Assembly (NCBI GenBank): GCA_021647145.1
Contig: JAKIVF010000002.1
Coordinates: 1 to 64,000 of the forward strand
Length of the DNA: 64,000 nt
Origin: Methylococcaceae bacterium
GTDB taxonomy: Bacteria; Pseudomonadota; Gammaproteobacteria; Methylococcales; Methylomonadaceae
Direction of reading: 5' to 3'
The position numbers and the translations under genes were made by a program. The notes under the pieces were generated by a model. The model saw only the letters and a program-made list of their open reading frames with translations, did not search any database and had not been told where the DNA came from. Shown here piece after piece: positions 1 through 10,710 of this stretch. Each line of letters begins with the position of its first letter. Position 1 is the stretch's first letter.

Positions 1-65
1 TCTGTCTCTCCACTGTAAATTTCAAGCTCATGATTAGTTAAGGTAGATAATTCAGTTAGTGACAT
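1..65 (-). CDS. N-terminal end of a truncated hypothetical gene
   Basis: An open frame starts with ATG at 65 and runs leftward off the window. Only about 21 residues are visible (begins MSLTELSTLTNHELEIYSGE). That is too little to name a family, and no strong ribosome-binding site precedes the ATG, so this could be chance. It is reported because the frame stays open to the window edge. Confidence 0.3.
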   Translation of the reverse strand, partial: MSLTELSTLTNHELEIYSGET

Positions 66-442
66 AGTAATATGAAAATACATATATTTTACAGTATGTC
101 AATTTAAATCTTTATGAGAAAGCTGTGCACCTAGGGTTGAGGTGAGTACTTTTACGCAGTACTTTGTCAATTAGTAACTCAGTTTATATGACCTCCCCAA
201 AAGCGAAAACTATTATTAGAAAACATCTTTTCTGGATGCTCATTTTAGATACAAAGTTATCGTGTGGAAATGAATTAACAAAAAAAATTAGAGTTTGACA
301 AGCTTATAACAGGATTAAGGATAAGGTCATCAAAGTTGTAACATATAATAATAAATTTTTATTAGGTGACTGATTTATAAATATTTTTTACATGCCAACC
401 GAAGCATGGCAGCCTTAAAATGAGAATTAGAGGCTGGATCGG
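66..442. other. intergenic, no gene seen
   Basis: This is AT-rich sequence downstream of the flavoprotein gene at 443-1624. A short inverted repeat (ATGCCA/TGGCA, about 392-411) lies just beyond that gene's stop codon and could be a weak terminator, although no clear U-run follows. I see no coding frame, RNA gene or repeat of note. Confidence 0.4.
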
Positions 443-1624
443 TTACACGTATTGACCAGCGCACCAGCCAGAAGACCATGCCCATTGGAAATTATATCCA
501 CCTAACCAACCGGTAACATCAACAACTTCTCCAATAAAATACAGTCCTGATACTGTATTACTTTCCATAGTTTTAGATGAAATGGCAGCACAATCAACAC
601 CACCTAATGTTACTTCTGCAGTTCTGTAACCTTCAGTTCCACTGGGTTTTATTTTCCACTTTTCAATATTGTTAGCTATTTCGCTCATTTGTTGATTTGA
701 AATATCTTGGATTGAAACTGTTAATAATTTTTGATCTATTAACACCTCAATTAAGCGCTTAGGTAATAAATCAGACAAGATATTTTTAACCAGAATTTTT
801 ATTTTTTTATTCCGTTTTTCTTTCAATAATAAAAGTACATTTTTATTAGGTAAAAAATTTACTGTTATCCTTTCCCCTACTTGCCAATAGGATGAAATTT
901 GTAAAATAACTGGACCACTAAGGCCTCGGTGAGTAAATAAAATATTTTCTGCAAAAGTTTGTCTTTCGTTACTCACTACACAAGGCACCGCTATTCCAGA
1001 CAGCTGAGAAAAATTATTTTTATCACTTGGTTGTAAAGTAAAAGGAACTAATCCAGCAGAAACTGGCTGTACATTAATACTAAATTGATTCGCTATTTGA
1101 TAGCCAAACGCAGTTGCTCCCATTTTAGGTATTGATAAACCACCTGTTGCAATCACAATAGTTTGGCATTGTATTATTTTCTTATCCGTTTTAAGCTGGA
1201 ATTGATTGTCTGATAATTGTGTAATTTTGTTTATTGTACAATTCAGCTGAATAGCTACTTGTGCTACCTCACATTCTGCAAGCAGCATATTTAAAATATC
1301 TTTAGCACTCTCATTACAAAATAACTGCCCATGACTGCGTTCATGAAATGGGATGTTATATTGATCAATTAATGCTAAAAAATCCCACTGGGTAAAACGG
1401 CTTAATGCTGATTTACAAAAATGTGGATTTTGAGAAATAAAATTTTCTGGTTCTATTGAGTAGTTAGTAAAGTTACAACGCCCTCCCCCAGATATTAGAA
1501 TTTTCTTTCCAGGTTTTCTAGCACTATCTAACACTAACACTCTGCGCCCACGTTTTCCTGCTTCAATAGCGCACATTAGTCCTGATGCACCTGCTCCTAT
1601 AACGACTACATCAGTTTTTTGCAT
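443..1624 (-). CDS. yhiN: YhiN/HI0933-family FAD-dependent oxidoreductase
   Basis: This 393-residue cytoplasmic flavoprotein is of normal length for the HI0933/YhiN (BaiN-like) family. The N-terminal dinucleotide fold has GAGASG at residues 10-15. The family signature GGGRCNFTN follows at 46-54, and the conserved C-terminal flavin-binding stretch (GWLGGYNFQWAWSSG) ends the protein. The physiological substrate is unknown for most members; related BaiN proteins reduce steroid double bonds in gut bacteria, which need not apply here. The gene is apparently monocistronic, about 80 bp downstream of acnB on the same strand. Family assignment is secure; the reaction is not. Confidence 0.88.
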   Translation of the reverse strand: MQKTDVVVIGAGASGLMCAIEAGKRGRRVLVLDSARKPGKKILISGGGRCNFTNYSIEPENFISQNPHFCKSALSRFTQWDFLALIDQYNIPFHERSHGQLFCNESAKDILNMLLAECEVAQVAIQLNCTINKITQLSDNQFQLKTDKKIIQCQTIVIATGGLSIPKMGATAFGYQIANQFSINVQPVSAGLVPFTLQPSDKNNFSQLSGIAVPCVVSNERQTFAENILFTHRGLSGPVILQISSYWQVGERITVNFLPNKNVLLLLKEKRNKKIKILVKNILSDLLPKRLIEVLIDQKLLTVSIQDISNQQMSEIANNIEKWKIKPSGTEGYRTAEVTLGGVDCAAISSKTMESNTVSGLYFIGEVVDVTGWLGGYNFQWAWSSGWCAGQYV

Positions 1625-1704
1625 TTATTAAAGAAGAGAGATTTTTTGCTAACAAAGGTTTAGATAGTTGGGTTACGATAGAGTCGCTAACCCAACCTAC
1701 TAAA

Positions 1705-4251
1705 TTATTTTTGCTGATATTTTTCTATTTTATCGAAATTCAAGTATCGGTATGTATCCTCAGCTGTTTCATTAATCTGCCCATAATATTGCATATATTC
1801 AGAAAAGGTAGGTATTTTACCTAAAATAGAGCAAACAGATGCCAACTCGGCAGAGCTTAGATAAACATTTGCATCATTCCCTAGACGGTTAGGGAAATTG
1901 CGCGTTGATGTAGAAACTACAGTTGCATTATCTGCTACTCTAGCCTGGTTACCCATACACAATGAACAGCCAGGCATTTCCATCCTTGCGCCTGATTTAC
2001 CAAAGATACTGTAATAACCTTCTTCTGTTAATTGGGCCTGATCCATTTTAGTCGGTGGAGAAACCCATAATTGTGTGGGTAAACGTCCTTCATGTTTTTC
2101 TAATAATTTCCCCGCTGCACGGAAGTGACCAATATTAGTCATACATGAGCCCAGAAATACTTCATCTATTTTTGTTCCAGCAACATCTGATAATGTTTTC
2201 ACATCATCAGGATCATTTGGACAGGCCATTAAAGGTTCTTTAATTTCATTCAGATCAATTTCTATTATTTCAAAATACTCAGCATCAGCATCGGGTTCTA
2301 TTAATACTGGATTAGAAAGCCATTCTTGCATTTGTTCAATTCTTCGATTAATAGTTCTTGCATCACCATATCCTTCAGCTACCATCCAATTTAACAAGGT
2401 TAAATTGGAATTTATATATTCTCTGATGGGTGCTTCATTTAAGCGAATAGTACACCCACCTGCTGAACGTTCAGCTGATGCGTCTGATAATTCAAATGCT
2501 TGCTCTACTTTTAAATCGGGCAAGCCTTCAATTTCAAGAATACGTCCAGAAAAAATATTCTTTTTACCTTTTTTCTCAACTGTTAACAAACCTTTTTGAA
2601 TCGCTGCATAAGGAATCGCATTAACCAAATCACGTAAGGTAATTCCAGGTTGCATTTCCCCTTTAAAGCGGACTAAAACAGATTCAGGCATATCCAAGGG
2701 CATTACCCCTGTAGCAGCTGCAAAAGCAACCAGTCCTGAGCCTGCTGGAAAAGAAATACCTAACGGAAAACGTGTATGTGAATCCCCGCCTGTTCCTACC
2801 GTATCAGGTAACAACATTCTATTTAGCCAAGAATGGATAATCCCATCTCCTGGACGTAATGCAACACCACCACGATTCATAATAAAATCAGGTAATGTGT
2901 GCTGCATTTCTACATCAATTGGTTTTGGGTATGCCGCTGTGTGACAAAAAGATTGCAAGACCAAGTCAGCGGAAAAACCTAAGCAAGCAAGATCTTTCAA
3001 CTCATCTCGCGTCATTGGCCCAGTAGTATCTTGTGACCCCACTGTTGTCATCCGTGGTTCACAATAAGTATCAGGTCTAACACCCTCGACACCACATGCT
3101 TTACCAACTATTTTTTGAGCTAAAGTATATCCTTTACTACTATCTAACAAATCTTGCGGACGACGAAAAACAGTTGATGGCTCTAGTCCTAATGCTTGTC
3201 TAGCCCTGTCCGTTAACCCACGACCAATAATTAAAGGAATCCGTCCCCCCGCTTGCACTTCATCTAAAATCACATCTGTTTTTAGTGAATATTCAGCAAT
3301 TACCTCTTCACTCTCATGCCGTTTAACAACCCCTTGGTATGGATAAATATCTATCACATCACCCATTGCCATTTTTTCTACATCACACTCAAAAGGCAAA
3401 GCACCTGAATCTTCCATCGTGTTAAAGAAAATAGGTGCTATTTTTCCACCGATACAAACCCCCCCCGCTCTTTTATTGGGAACATAAGGAATATCATCTC
3501 CCATGTACCACAAAACTGAGTTTGTCGCTGATTTACGTGAAGAGCCTGTACCAACAACATCCCCCACATAGGCAACTGGGAAACCTTTTTGTTTAAGCTC
3601 TTCGATTTGCTGCTCTGCATTTGTAATTCCACCCCTTGGGATTTTAAGCATAGCTTTTGCGTGTAAAGGAATATCAGGGCGTGACCAAGCATCTGGTGCT
3701 GGTGATAAATCATCAGTATTTGTTTCACCTGTAACTTTAAAAACAGTTACCGTTAATTTTTCTGGAACTTTAGGCTTGCTAGTAAACCATTCCGCTTCTG
3801 CCCAAGAATTAATAACCTGATTGGCAAATGCATTACCAGCATCAGCTTTTTCCTTAACATCATGAAATGCATCAAAAACCAGCAAAGTGTGTGATAAAGC
3901 AGTAACGACCGTAGGTGCTAATGTATCGTTATCTAAAAGATCAATTAACGGTGCAATATTATAACCACCTAGCATCGTGCCTAATAATTCAGTTGCTTTA
4001 TTGGCATCTAATATAGGCGAAAAATCTTCACCTTTTGCAATTGCTGCTAAAAAACCTGCTTTAACATATGCAGCTTCATCTACACCAGCAGGAACACGGT
4101 TAATTAGCAGATCAAGGATAAACTCTTCTTCACCAGATGGAGGATGTTTAATTAATTCAACTAAATCAGCTACCTGATCAGCAGTTAGAGGTTTTGGAAC
4201 GATTCCTTCAGCAGCGCGTTCTGCAACATGTTCGCGATATGACTCTAGCAT
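1705..4251 (-). CDS. acnB: aconitate hydratase B (AcnB)
   Basis: This TCA-cycle enzyme interconverts citrate and isocitrate and probably also hydrates 2-methylaconitate. The 848 residues fit the AcnB architecture: an N-terminal HEAT-like region (about 1-160), the swivelling domain placed before the catalytic core, and the Fe-S core. The [4Fe-4S] ligands are visible as C703 (GSCMTN), C762 and C765 (GCSLCMG), with the same spacing as the E. coli enzyme. An AAGGAT ribosome-binding site lies 7 nt before the ATG. AcnB proteins can also act as iron-responsive RNA-binding regulators; that is family knowledge, not visible here. Confidence 0.97.
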   Translation of the reverse strand: MLESYREHVAERAAEGIVPKPLTADQVADLVELIKHPPSGEEEFILDLLINRVPAGVDEAAYVKAGFLAAIAKGEDFSPILDANKATELLGTMLGGYNIAPLIDLLDNDTLAPTVVTALSHTLLVFDAFHDVKEKADAGNAFANQVINSWAEAEWFTSKPKVPEKLTVTVFKVTGETNTDDLSPAPDAWSRPDIPLHAKAMLKIPRGGITNAEQQIEELKQKGFPVAYVGDVVGTGSSRKSATNSVLWYMGDDIPYVPNKRAGGVCIGGKIAPIFFNTMEDSGALPFECDVEKMAMGDVIDIYPYQGVVKRHESEEVIAEYSLKTDVILDEVQAGGRIPLIIGRGLTDRARQALGLEPSTVFRRPQDLLDSSKGYTLAQKIVGKACGVEGVRPDTYCEPRMTTVGSQDTTGPMTRDELKDLACLGFSADLVLQSFCHTAAYPKPIDVEMQHTLPDFIMNRGGVALRPGDGIIHSWLNRMLLPDTVGTGGDSHTRFPLGISFPAGSGLVAFAAATGVMPLDMPESVLVRFKGEMQPGITLRDLVNAIPYAAIQKGLLTVEKKGKKNIFSGRILEIEGLPDLKVEQAFELSDASAERSAGGCTIRLNEAPIREYINSNLTLLNWMVAEGYGDARTINRRIEQMQEWLSNPVLIEPDADAEYFEIIEIDLNEIKEPLMACPNDPDDVKTLSDVAGTKIDEVFLGSCMTNIGHFRAAGKLLEKHEGRLPTQLWVSPPTKMDQAQLTEEGYYSIFGKSGARMEMPGCSLCMGNQARVADNATVVSTSTRNFPNRLGNDANVYLSSAELASVCSILGKIPTFSEYMQYYGQINETAEDTYRYLNFDKIEKYQQK

Positions 4252-4335
4252 TATGTATCCTTAAAAACCAAAAAATATATCTTTTAATTTTATCAGATTA
4301 CACTAATTCATATAAGCATTCTGGTCTTCTTAAAC

Positions 4336-4377
4336 AAAAAAAACATCAATTAGGCGAACCTAACTGATGTTTTTTTA
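4336..4377 (-). terminator. intrinsic terminator after the VCBS-protein gene
   Basis: The stem AACATCA-x-TTAGG / CCTAA-x-TGATGTT has a four-base loop and is flanked by A-runs on one side and T-runs on the other. It could therefore work in both directions. On the minus strand it follows the stop codon of the secreted-protein gene at 4454-6025 and precedes acnB. Confidence 0.8.
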
Positions 4378-4453
4378 GTTTAGTAGTTATCTAAATAATA
4401 TTGATAGCTACGGCTTCTATTCTAAGAAACTATCAATATTCTATCTATCAAAA

Positions 4454-6025
4454 CTATTTGATTAGCTCATAACTGATTAACTCTAACCATTGATTATATT
4501 TATCAGTTTCAGGATGATATCCCATAATAACTGAATATGCCTTATCACTTGCCGAATCAGTTACTCTAGGTATTATAACTTGCTGATTACTTGGGTTATA
4601 AGTTGCTTGAAAAGCATCATTCTCTTCATCAGCATTTAAAGAACTAAGGTTTGACAAACCAAAACTCAAGGCACTAATTTCCTTAGCACTGCGAGCAGAA
4701 GGTTTTTCCATTGCTAAATTAGCTGAATACAACTGATCAAAAATACGCACTTTTGGAAGGTTTAATTCACCTGTATTAAAATTAAAAGTAGCAGATTTTA
4801 CTTTTGCTTCTTCAGATAATAATGGGTGTAACCCAGTCCCTGTAATTTTTATGGAATATTGATCGTCACTTTTTGGAAAAACAGAAATAAATTGTTGAGT
4901 TGTTGTATATTTTTTATCCTTAACTTTAGCTCTTCCATCTTCATCTTTACCATCAGGTGCTTGACCAGTTACATTACGGCCAGCTTCTTCTAAAACAACC
5001 GAACCACCACCACAACTTTCAGCATCACCTGAGTCTCCTTTTAAAACCGATGAAACAGCAACCAGGTAATTTCTTGCACCATTCCCAACCGCTATATCTA
5101 CAGTATTAGAAGTATCAAAACATGGGTCAATAATACCTATAAGAGCACCATCAAAATTACCCAGTCTATAATTTAAATACATATGATTAGAACTTCCATG
5201 AGTTCCAGAAATAATTGCATTACCCACTTCATCTTGTGTCGAACCAGTTTCATCAACCCAACGATTAAACACAAACTGTTCTTCTTCCATTTCTTTGGTT
5301 AATTTTGCACTATCAAATACATAAAGAGCCCAGCTCTTTTTCCCAAAACAACTGCTTCCTTTCGGGCAAACTTCGAGAGAAATAATTTCATTACCTGAAC
5401 TGGCTATTTTATACCAATCTTTATCGCCAGAATGGTGCAAATGACCTTTAATATTTCGCCCAGAATTCAAAGGTGTTGCCTGAGCTGAACGATCATTAAA
5501 TTCAACATCTACATTATCGTATGGTTCATCAACAGGTGCTTGAAAAACAGTGTCCCCATTAGCATCAACTGGATTACCAATAATTTGTACATATAACTTC
5601 GCAACAGCTCTTTGTCCTGTATCAGCAATATAAGTATATGAAAATGGATCTGTTATAACATCACCAACTTTAAGGTCAGTGACACTCGCTGCATTTTCAT
5701 AAAGTGTATAGGTAAAACTCCCATCAGAATTTAAGACTAAATAACCATATTCGCTAACGGGTGAGCTTGACAATTCGGTAAAACTACCATTTTTATCATT
5801 AGTTGTAACATCACCTTCAACGACAGATATTTTGTTGGGTACAACGGTTACATGGTCGTCAAAGGCGTATAACCTTTCATCTTGTGCATCTGAATCAGAA
5901 ATTGGACTAGCACTTGTGCCAGAACCTAGTGTTGACCCCGGCTGGCTAGGGAACCCAGCAGAAAAAATAGCTGAAGAACCAAATAAAAGTAAAGGTATAG
6001 ACAAGTATGTAAATTTTTTAAGCAT
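4454..6025 (-). CDS. secreted protein with VCBS/cadherin-like and pre-peptidase-C-like domains
   Basis: This is a 523-residue exported protein. Residues 1-23 form a hydrophobic signal peptide ending around SAIFSAG. Residues about 55-150 match the VCBS/bacterial cadherin-like repeat pattern (GSFTELSS, LNSDGSFTYTL, DPFSYTYIADTG). Residues about 170-330 begin with the DVEFND...DWYKI pattern of PPC (bacterial pre-peptidase C-terminal) beta-sandwich domains. The C-terminal 190 residues are unrecognised. No catalytic motif and no sorting or anchor signal is visible. It probably acts in the periplasm or at the cell surface in adhesion or binding. An AGGAAAA ribosome-binding sequence precedes the ATG, and a terminator follows, so it is a single-gene unit. 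Confidence 0.6.
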   Translation of the reverse strand: MLKKFTYLSIPLLLFGSSAIFSAGFPSQPGSTLGSGTSASPISDSDAQDERLYAFDDHVTVVPNKISVVEGDVTTNDKNGSFTELSSSPVSEYGYLVLNSDGSFTYTLYENAASVTDLKVGDVITDPFSYTYIADTGQRAVAKLYVQIIGNPVDANGDTVFQAPVDEPYDNVDVEFNDRSAQATPLNSGRNIKGHLHHSGDKDWYKIASSGNEIISLEVCPKGSSCFGKKSWALYVFDSAKLTKEMEEEQFVFNRWVDETGSTQDEVGNAIISGTHGSSNHMYLNYRLGNFDGALIGIIDPCFDTSNTVDIAVGNGARNYLVAVSSVLKGDSGDAESCGGGSVVLEEAGRNVTGQAPDGKDEDGRAKVKDKKYTTTQQFISVFPKSDDQYSIKITGTGLHPLLSEEAKVKSATFNFNTGELNLPKVRIFDQLYSANLAMEKPSARSAKEISALSFGLSNLSSLNADEENDAFQATYNPSNQQVIIPRVTDSASDKAYSVIMGYHPETDKYNQWLELISYELIK

Positions 6026-6288
6026 GAGACGGTTTTCCTACCTATTCATTGAGATACTTCCAGCATAGTTCAAAATTTACACTGTTCAAGGAAGGATAAG
6101 ATTAACTTCTAATACTTTGACATAGGTTTGTTTAGAAAAAAACTACACTAAATTGTAATAATGAGGGAGAGTTAAGAAAAATAGGCTTACTAGGTTATAG
6201 ATTTAATTTTTTTAACAATTTATACTTTATATTTTGTAGAAATAACAATGAATATTTTAGTTTAGTTTCTTATGCTTAATGATTTTAA

Positions 6289-7713
6289 TTAATCAAGAGA
6301 ATCCGTAATTTTTTCAACATATTGATAAAGACTTTGAATAATAGGACTATTCTTTGTATCATCTTTATATTGCTCGACAAGCATATCAAGATTTGAAAAA
6401 TAATCAGCTAATTTAGGAGAGAGAGTCTTTTTTCGGTGAGAATTCCATTTAGTTTTTTCAGTTTTAGATAAAAATCTAGGATAATTTCTTGCTCGATAAT
6501 TAAAAAAAAGTGATTCAAAACGTTTATCTGAAACCTGAAATTCCTTGCTCGCTAACTGCTCTGGTAGCGTTTTACGGATTTCTTCAAATACTCTTTTATC
6601 CTTATCTGAAAAAAAACCATCATATAACATAGCATCAACATTACCTTTATTATCAAAAGTAGTTTCTTGTTGAAAAACCTTTGATATGACTTGAGGTATG
6701 TTTTTATTAACTTTTAATTTTTCTAAATTTTCAAAGCAAGCGTTTCTATCAATGCCTAATCGAGTTGAGTTTTCTGCTAATAAAGCTTTTTCAATCGCTA
6801 AAAAAGGACATTTATTAATATGTACCAATTTAATAGGAATGGGTAAATTATCACCTAATTCGTCTTTTTTAGTATATAACCGTTGTCTAATTTCATCAGC
6901 AGATAACTCTAATAAAGGTGATAAATCCTGAGATAAATCGACAACAGCCACTGCATTTGAATTTATTGGATGCCAAACAATAGGAGCAATCAAAGACGTG
7001 TTTCCTTTTGCTGCACCAAACATACCGGAAACATGGATTAGTGGGGTATGTTGCTGAGTATCAATCAGCTCTTTTACTTTATTTTTATTACGAAGATTAA
7101 AATAATAATCAAAAAGTTTGGGTGCTTTTTGCTTTATTAGCTTTGCCATTGCTATGGTTGCGTAGACATCAGATGTTGCATCATGTGCCATTTCATGGCT
7201 TATATTATTAGCCTCAGTTAGTAATTCTAAACGAAAACTTGGCAAACCTTGTTCATTTTTTGGCCAATTAATACCTTCTGGTCGTAAAGCATAGGCGGCA
7301 CGAACTAAGTCTATAATATCCCATCGTGAATTACCGTTTTTCCAACTATATTCATAAGGATCAAAAAAATTTCGGTAAAAAATATTTCTTGAAAATTCCT
7401 CATCAAAACGAATCGTGTTATAACCCACAACACATGTGTTTATCTGAGTAAATTGTTGGTTTATTCTTGATGAAAACTCAGCCTCACAAACCCCTTGAGA
7501 TTGAGTAATTTGTGGAGTAATGCCTGTAATTAATGCAGATTCTGCACTCGGCAAATAATCATCACTTAATCGACAATAAAACATGTCAGGTTCACTAATG
7601 ATATTAAAATCCATATCAGTACGAATACCTGCAAACTGAGAAGGTCTATCAAGTGATGGACTTAGCCCCCATGTTTCATAATCATGCCAGTATAAGGTTT
7701 GCTCTGTTTGCAT
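6289..7713 (-). CDS. sbcB: exodeoxyribonuclease I (SbcB)
   Basis: This 3'-5' single-strand-DNA exonuclease takes part in recombination and mismatch repair. At 474 residues it is almost exactly the length of E. coli ExoI. The DEDDh catalytic set is visible at a constant offset of four from E. coli: D11 and E13 (HDYETWG), D104 (IRFDEEF), H177 and D182 (HDATSD). The ExoI-specific SH3-like and C-terminal helical regions follow. The downstream CBS-domain gene is upstream in transcription order, only 3 bp away, so the two are probably cotranscribed. Confidence 0.96.
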   Translation of the reverse strand: MQTEQTLYWHDYETWGLSPSLDRPSQFAGIRTDMDFNIISEPDMFYCRLSDDYLPSAESALITGITPQITQSQGVCEAEFSSRINQQFTQINTCVVGYNTIRFDEEFSRNIFYRNFFDPYEYSWKNGNSRWDIIDLVRAAYALRPEGINWPKNEQGLPSFRLELLTEANNISHEMAHDATSDVYATIAMAKLIKQKAPKLFDYYFNLRNKNKVKELIDTQQHTPLIHVSGMFGAAKGNTSLIAPIVWHPINSNAVAVVDLSQDLSPLLELSADEIRQRLYTKKDELGDNLPIPIKLVHINKCPFLAIEKALLAENSTRLGIDRNACFENLEKLKVNKNIPQVISKVFQQETTFDNKGNVDAMLYDGFFSDKDKRVFEEIRKTLPEQLASKEFQVSDKRFESLFFNYRARNYPRFLSKTEKTKWNSHRKKTLSPKLADYFSNLDMLVEQYKDDTKNSPIIQSLYQYVEKITDSLD

Positions 7714-7716
7714 TGC

Positions 7717-8112
7717 TTATTTCATAGAAACCAAGGCGCGTAAAACATCAGTTCTACTTACAATTCCAACTAACTTACTATTCTCAAACACAGGAAAACT
7801 TCTCACAGAAGAGTCTTGAAACTTATCAGCAAGATCAACAATACTTGAACCTGCTTCGACTGTAACTACTTGATGGTTCATAAAATCAGACACTATTCCA
7901 CTCATTCCTTGATTATAAGAGGCATCCAGCACAACTTTCATACTATCTTTTTCAGAAAACATACCCACCAATTTTCCTGATGGATCTAATACTGGGGCAC
8001 AAGTGATTTTATGATTTAATAATTGCTTAATCGTTGTCAGAACATCTGCATCTTGCTTTAATGTCATGATATTTTTGGTCATATAATCTGCAATTGTTAT
8101 TTTTGCTAGCAT
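7717..8112 (-). CDS. two-CBS-domain protein
   Basis: This 131-residue protein consists only of a CBS pair (Bateman module). The first CBS starts near residue 8 (YMTKNIMTLKQDADV) and the second near 76 (FMNHQVVTVEAGSS). Such stand-alone modules bind adenosine nucleotides and usually regulate a partner; the partner cannot be told from sequence. A GGAG ribosome-binding site precedes the ATG. It lies between sbcB (3 bp downstream) and nqrM, so it may be transcribed with the tail of the NQR locus. Confidence 0.85.
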   Translation of the reverse strand: MLAKITIADYMTKNIMTLKQDADVLTTIKQLLNHKITCAPVLDPSGKLVGMFSEKDSMKVVLDASYNQGMSGIVSDFMNHQVVTVEAGSSIVDLADKFQDSSVRSFPVFENSKLVGIVSRTDVLRALVSMK

Positions 8113-8145
8113 AAGTTATCTCCTCATTAAATAGTAGGGTTTTTA

Positions 8146-8370
8146 TTACTCCTTAATTACTGGAATGTCAATTTTATTTATATTTAACTCCATTATTGCT
8201 TGTTCTGCTTCTATCTTCTTTTTTTTATCACACTTTTCAACGCAAACACAACTTCCACTACTTGCACCACCACACGAACCTTTTATTGCACGTCGGCCAA
8301 AAATGACCCCAATAGCCATGATCGTTATCACAATTAACATAAATGCAAATGTTACTAAAAAATATATCAT
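8146..8370 (-). CDS. nqrM: Na+-NQR maturation protein NqrM
   Basis: This 74-residue membrane protein (formerly DUF539) is needed for assembly of Na+-NQR, probably by helping deliver iron to the NqrD/E site. One N-terminal transmembrane helix (residues 2-24) is followed by the cysteine-rich signature GSCGGASSGSCVCVEKC and a lysine-rich tail. The gene sits 4 bp after apbE and downstream of nqrF, its normal place in gammaproteobacterial nqr loci. Confidence 0.9.
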   Translation of the reverse strand: MIYFLVTFAFMLIVITIMAIGVIFGRRAIKGSCGGASSGSCVCVEKCDKKKKIEAEQAIMELNINKIDIPVIKE

Positions 8371-8374
8371 TTTC

Positions 8375-9409
8375 TTACCTAAGTGTGTTTAAAAAAACTG
8401 GGGTTGCCTTTTCTTTAAAACCATCCTCAGTTTTAATTATAAATAGAGCGGCGATATTTTCTTGTTCTGCCATTTTATAGCCTTCCTCCGCACCTAAAAC
8501 CATTAATGCAGTAGCCAGTGCATCAGCTTTCATTGTAGTATCGCTCAATATTGTAATTGATGCCAGTTTATGTTTTATCGGCATACCAAAACGAGGGTCA
8601 ATAGTATGAGAAAAGCGAACACCATCTGACTCAAAAAAATTTCTATAATCACCTGATGTAGCCAAAGATATGTCACTTAGAGGCAATACTTTTTGAATAA
8701 TACCCATTTCTATTGCTGGTTTTTCTACCGCAATTCGCCAGGGCTCATTACTTATGTTTTTACCTTTTAGCCTAAGTTCCCCACCGATCTCAACCATATA
8801 ATTAGATATACCTTTTGTTTCCAGTAATAAACCAACTTGATCAACAGCATAACCTTTAGCTATAGCTGATAAATCAACATATAGTTCAGGTGTTAATTTC
8901 TTTATTTTATGTGTTTTATCATCAAACAATAATTTTTTATAGCCTGTTTTTTTTAATTGCCTATCTATTTCTATTTTTTCGGGCACTACAAATGACATAG
9001 GATCAGGACCGAATCCCCACAAGTTAACTAATGGACCTATTGTGATGTCAAAAGCACCCTGTGAAAGTTTAGAAATTTCATTTGCTTGTCTAAGGACAGA
9101 ATATAAATCAGTTGAAACAGTTAGCCACTCAGAGGATTGATTTGCATTGATTATTGATAGCTCAGAATCTGCCTGATAAGTGGACATTTGCCCATTTAAC
9201 TTATCAAGAAGTTGTTTAACCTGAACTCTTAGTTCACTCGTCTTTATTGTACTGGGTACTAATGATGCTTTAATTGTAAAGCTTGTACCAAAAATTGCAT
9301 CAGAATAATGCAAAGGATATTGCTTTGATTCTCTTTGTTGCTCACAAGCTATCAATAAAAAAACGAGGAACAGTAAAACTGATCCTCGTTTTAGACCTAT
9401 TATATCCAT
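8375..9409 (-). CDS. apbE: FAD:protein FMN transferase ApbE (lipoprotein)
   Basis: ApbE attaches FMN covalently to threonines of NqrB and NqrC. The N-terminus is a lipoprotein signal with a lipobox LIAC, so the mature protein is anchored on the periplasmic side, where the flavinylated residues are exposed. Conserved family elements include AIFGTSFTIKA, GPLVNLWGFGP, DLSAIAKGYAVD and HTIDPRFGMP. I place the start at the ATG at 9409; a TTG two codons earlier is also possible. It is separated from nqrF by a terminator-like hairpin, so its expression may be reduced relative to the structural genes. Confidence 0.93.
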   Translation of the reverse strand: MDIIGLKRGSVLLFLVFLLIACEQQRESKQYPLHYSDAIFGTSFTIKASLVPSTIKTSELRVQVKQLLDKLNGQMSTYQADSELSIINANQSSEWLTVSTDLYSVLRQANEISKLSQGAFDITIGPLVNLWGFGPDPMSFVVPEKIEIDRQLKKTGYKKLLFDDKTHKIKKLTPELYVDLSAIAKGYAVDQVGLLLETKGISNYMVEIGGELRLKGKNISNEPWRIAVEKPAIEMGIIQKVLPLSDISLATSGDYRNFFESDGVRFSHTIDPRFGMPIKHKLASITILSDTTMKADALATALMVLGAEEGYKMAEQENIAALFIIKTEDGFKEKATPVFLNTLR

Positions 9410-9431
9410 AGTCAAAATATAAACTTGAAAA

Positions 9432-9471
9432 ACAAAAAAGCCCTATTCACCTAATGGTGAATTGGGCTTTA
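9432..9471 (-). terminator. intrinsic terminator between nqrF and apbE
   Basis: The hairpin AAAGCCCAATTCACC / GGTGAATAGGGCTTTTTT has a TAAT-type loop, and a T-run follows on the minus strand immediately after the nqrF stop codon. It may terminate most nqr transcripts before apbE-nqrM. Confidence 0.8.
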
Positions 9472-9477
9472 AAGTAT

Positions 9478-10698
9478 TTAACCACCAAAATCATCAAGCA
9501 TGATATTATCAGGTTCTACACCATTTTCAATCAGCATATTAATAACTGAAGAGTTCATAATTGGAGGGCCACATAAATAGTATTCACAATCTTCTGGAGC
9601 TGGATGATTTTTTATGTATTCTTCGAATAATACATTATGAATAAAACCAGTATATCCATCCCAGTTATCTTCTGGTAAAGCATCTGATAATGCAACATGC
9701 CATTCAAAATTATCATTTTCTTTTGCAAGCATATCAAAATCTTCAACGTAAAACATTTCACGTTTGCTACGAGCACCATACCAAAATGTCATTTTACGTT
9801 TTGATTTCAACCTTCTTAATTGGTCAAAAATATGGGATCGCATTGGTGCCATACCGGCCCCACCACCAACGAAAATCATTTCAGCATCTGTATCTTTGGC
9901 AAAAAACTCACCATAAGGTCCTGATATAGTCGTCTTGTCACCTGGTTTCAAATTGAAAATATACGAAGACATAATGCCTGGAGGCACATTATCTGCAGCA
10001 CCTGGAGGTGGGGTTGCAATCCTTACATTCAACATAATTTCTTTTTCTTCTGGGTAAGAAGCCATTGAATATGCTCGCAAAGTTGGCTCTTTTACATCAG
10101 AAACATAACGCCAAAGATTAAACTTATCCCAGTCCTCTCGGTATTCCTCTCCAACATCCATATCCTCATATTTAGAAATATGTGGAGGACATTCAATTTG
10201 AATATAGCCACCTGCTCGATAATTTATTTCTTCACCCTCAGGTAAGTCCAAAACCAACTCTTTAATAAATGTAGCTACATTATCATTTGACTTAACAGTA
10301 CATTCCCATTTTTTTACGCCAAATACGCTGTCTTCAACTTCAATTTTCATATCATGTTTAACTGCAACCTGACATGAAAGACGCTCACCTTCTGCAGCTT
10401 CTCGTTTAGTAATATGAGACAACTCAGTCGGTAAAATATCGCCACCACCAGAAAACACTTTAACAGTACATTGCCCACATGTACCACCACCACCACATGC
10501 AGATGGGATAAATAAGTTATTATCTGCTAAAGCAGTTAATAACTTAGCACCAGCAGGCACATGAATAGTTTTCTCATCATTAACAACAATTTCAATGTCA
10601 CCGGAAGCAACCAGCTTACTTTTTGCCCCGATAATAATAAATACTAGCGCAATCACGATTAGCGTGAATAATACTACGCCTAATAAAATTTCAAGCAT
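9478..10698 (-). CDS. nqrF: Na+-NQR subunit F (NADH dehydrogenase subunit)
   Basis: NqrF oxidises NADH and passes electrons through FAD and a [2Fe-2S] centre into the complex. Residues 1-27 form the membrane anchor. The ferredoxin domain has C68, C74, C77 and C109, matching V. cholerae with an offset of two. The FAD motif RAYSMASYP and the nucleotide-binding [11 protein letters not shown] follow, and the protein ends in the conserved LDDFGG. It is the last structural gene of the operon, 12 bp after nqrE. At 406 residues it is standard length. Confidence 0.97.
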   Translation of the reverse strand: MLEILLGVVLFTLIVIALVFIIIGAKSKLVASGDIEIVVNDEKTIHVPAGAKLLTALADNNLFIPSACGGGGTCGQCTVKVFSGGGDILPTELSHITKREAAEGERLSCQVAVKHDMKIEVEDSVFGVKKWECTVKSNDNVATFIKELVLDLPEGEEINYRAGGYIQIECPPHISKYEDMDVGEEYREDWDKFNLWRYVSDVKEPTLRAYSMASYPEEKEIMLNVRIATPPPGAADNVPPGIMSSYIFNLKPGDKTTISGPYGEFFAKDTDAEMIFVGGGAGMAPMRSHIFDQLRRLKSKRKMTFWYGARSKREMFYVEDFDMLAKENDNFEWHVALSDALPEDNWDGYTGFIHNVLFEEYIKNHPAPEDCEYYLCGPPIMNSSVINMLIENGVEPDNIMLDDFGG

Positions 10699-10710
10699 TA
10701 CTCATCCTTT

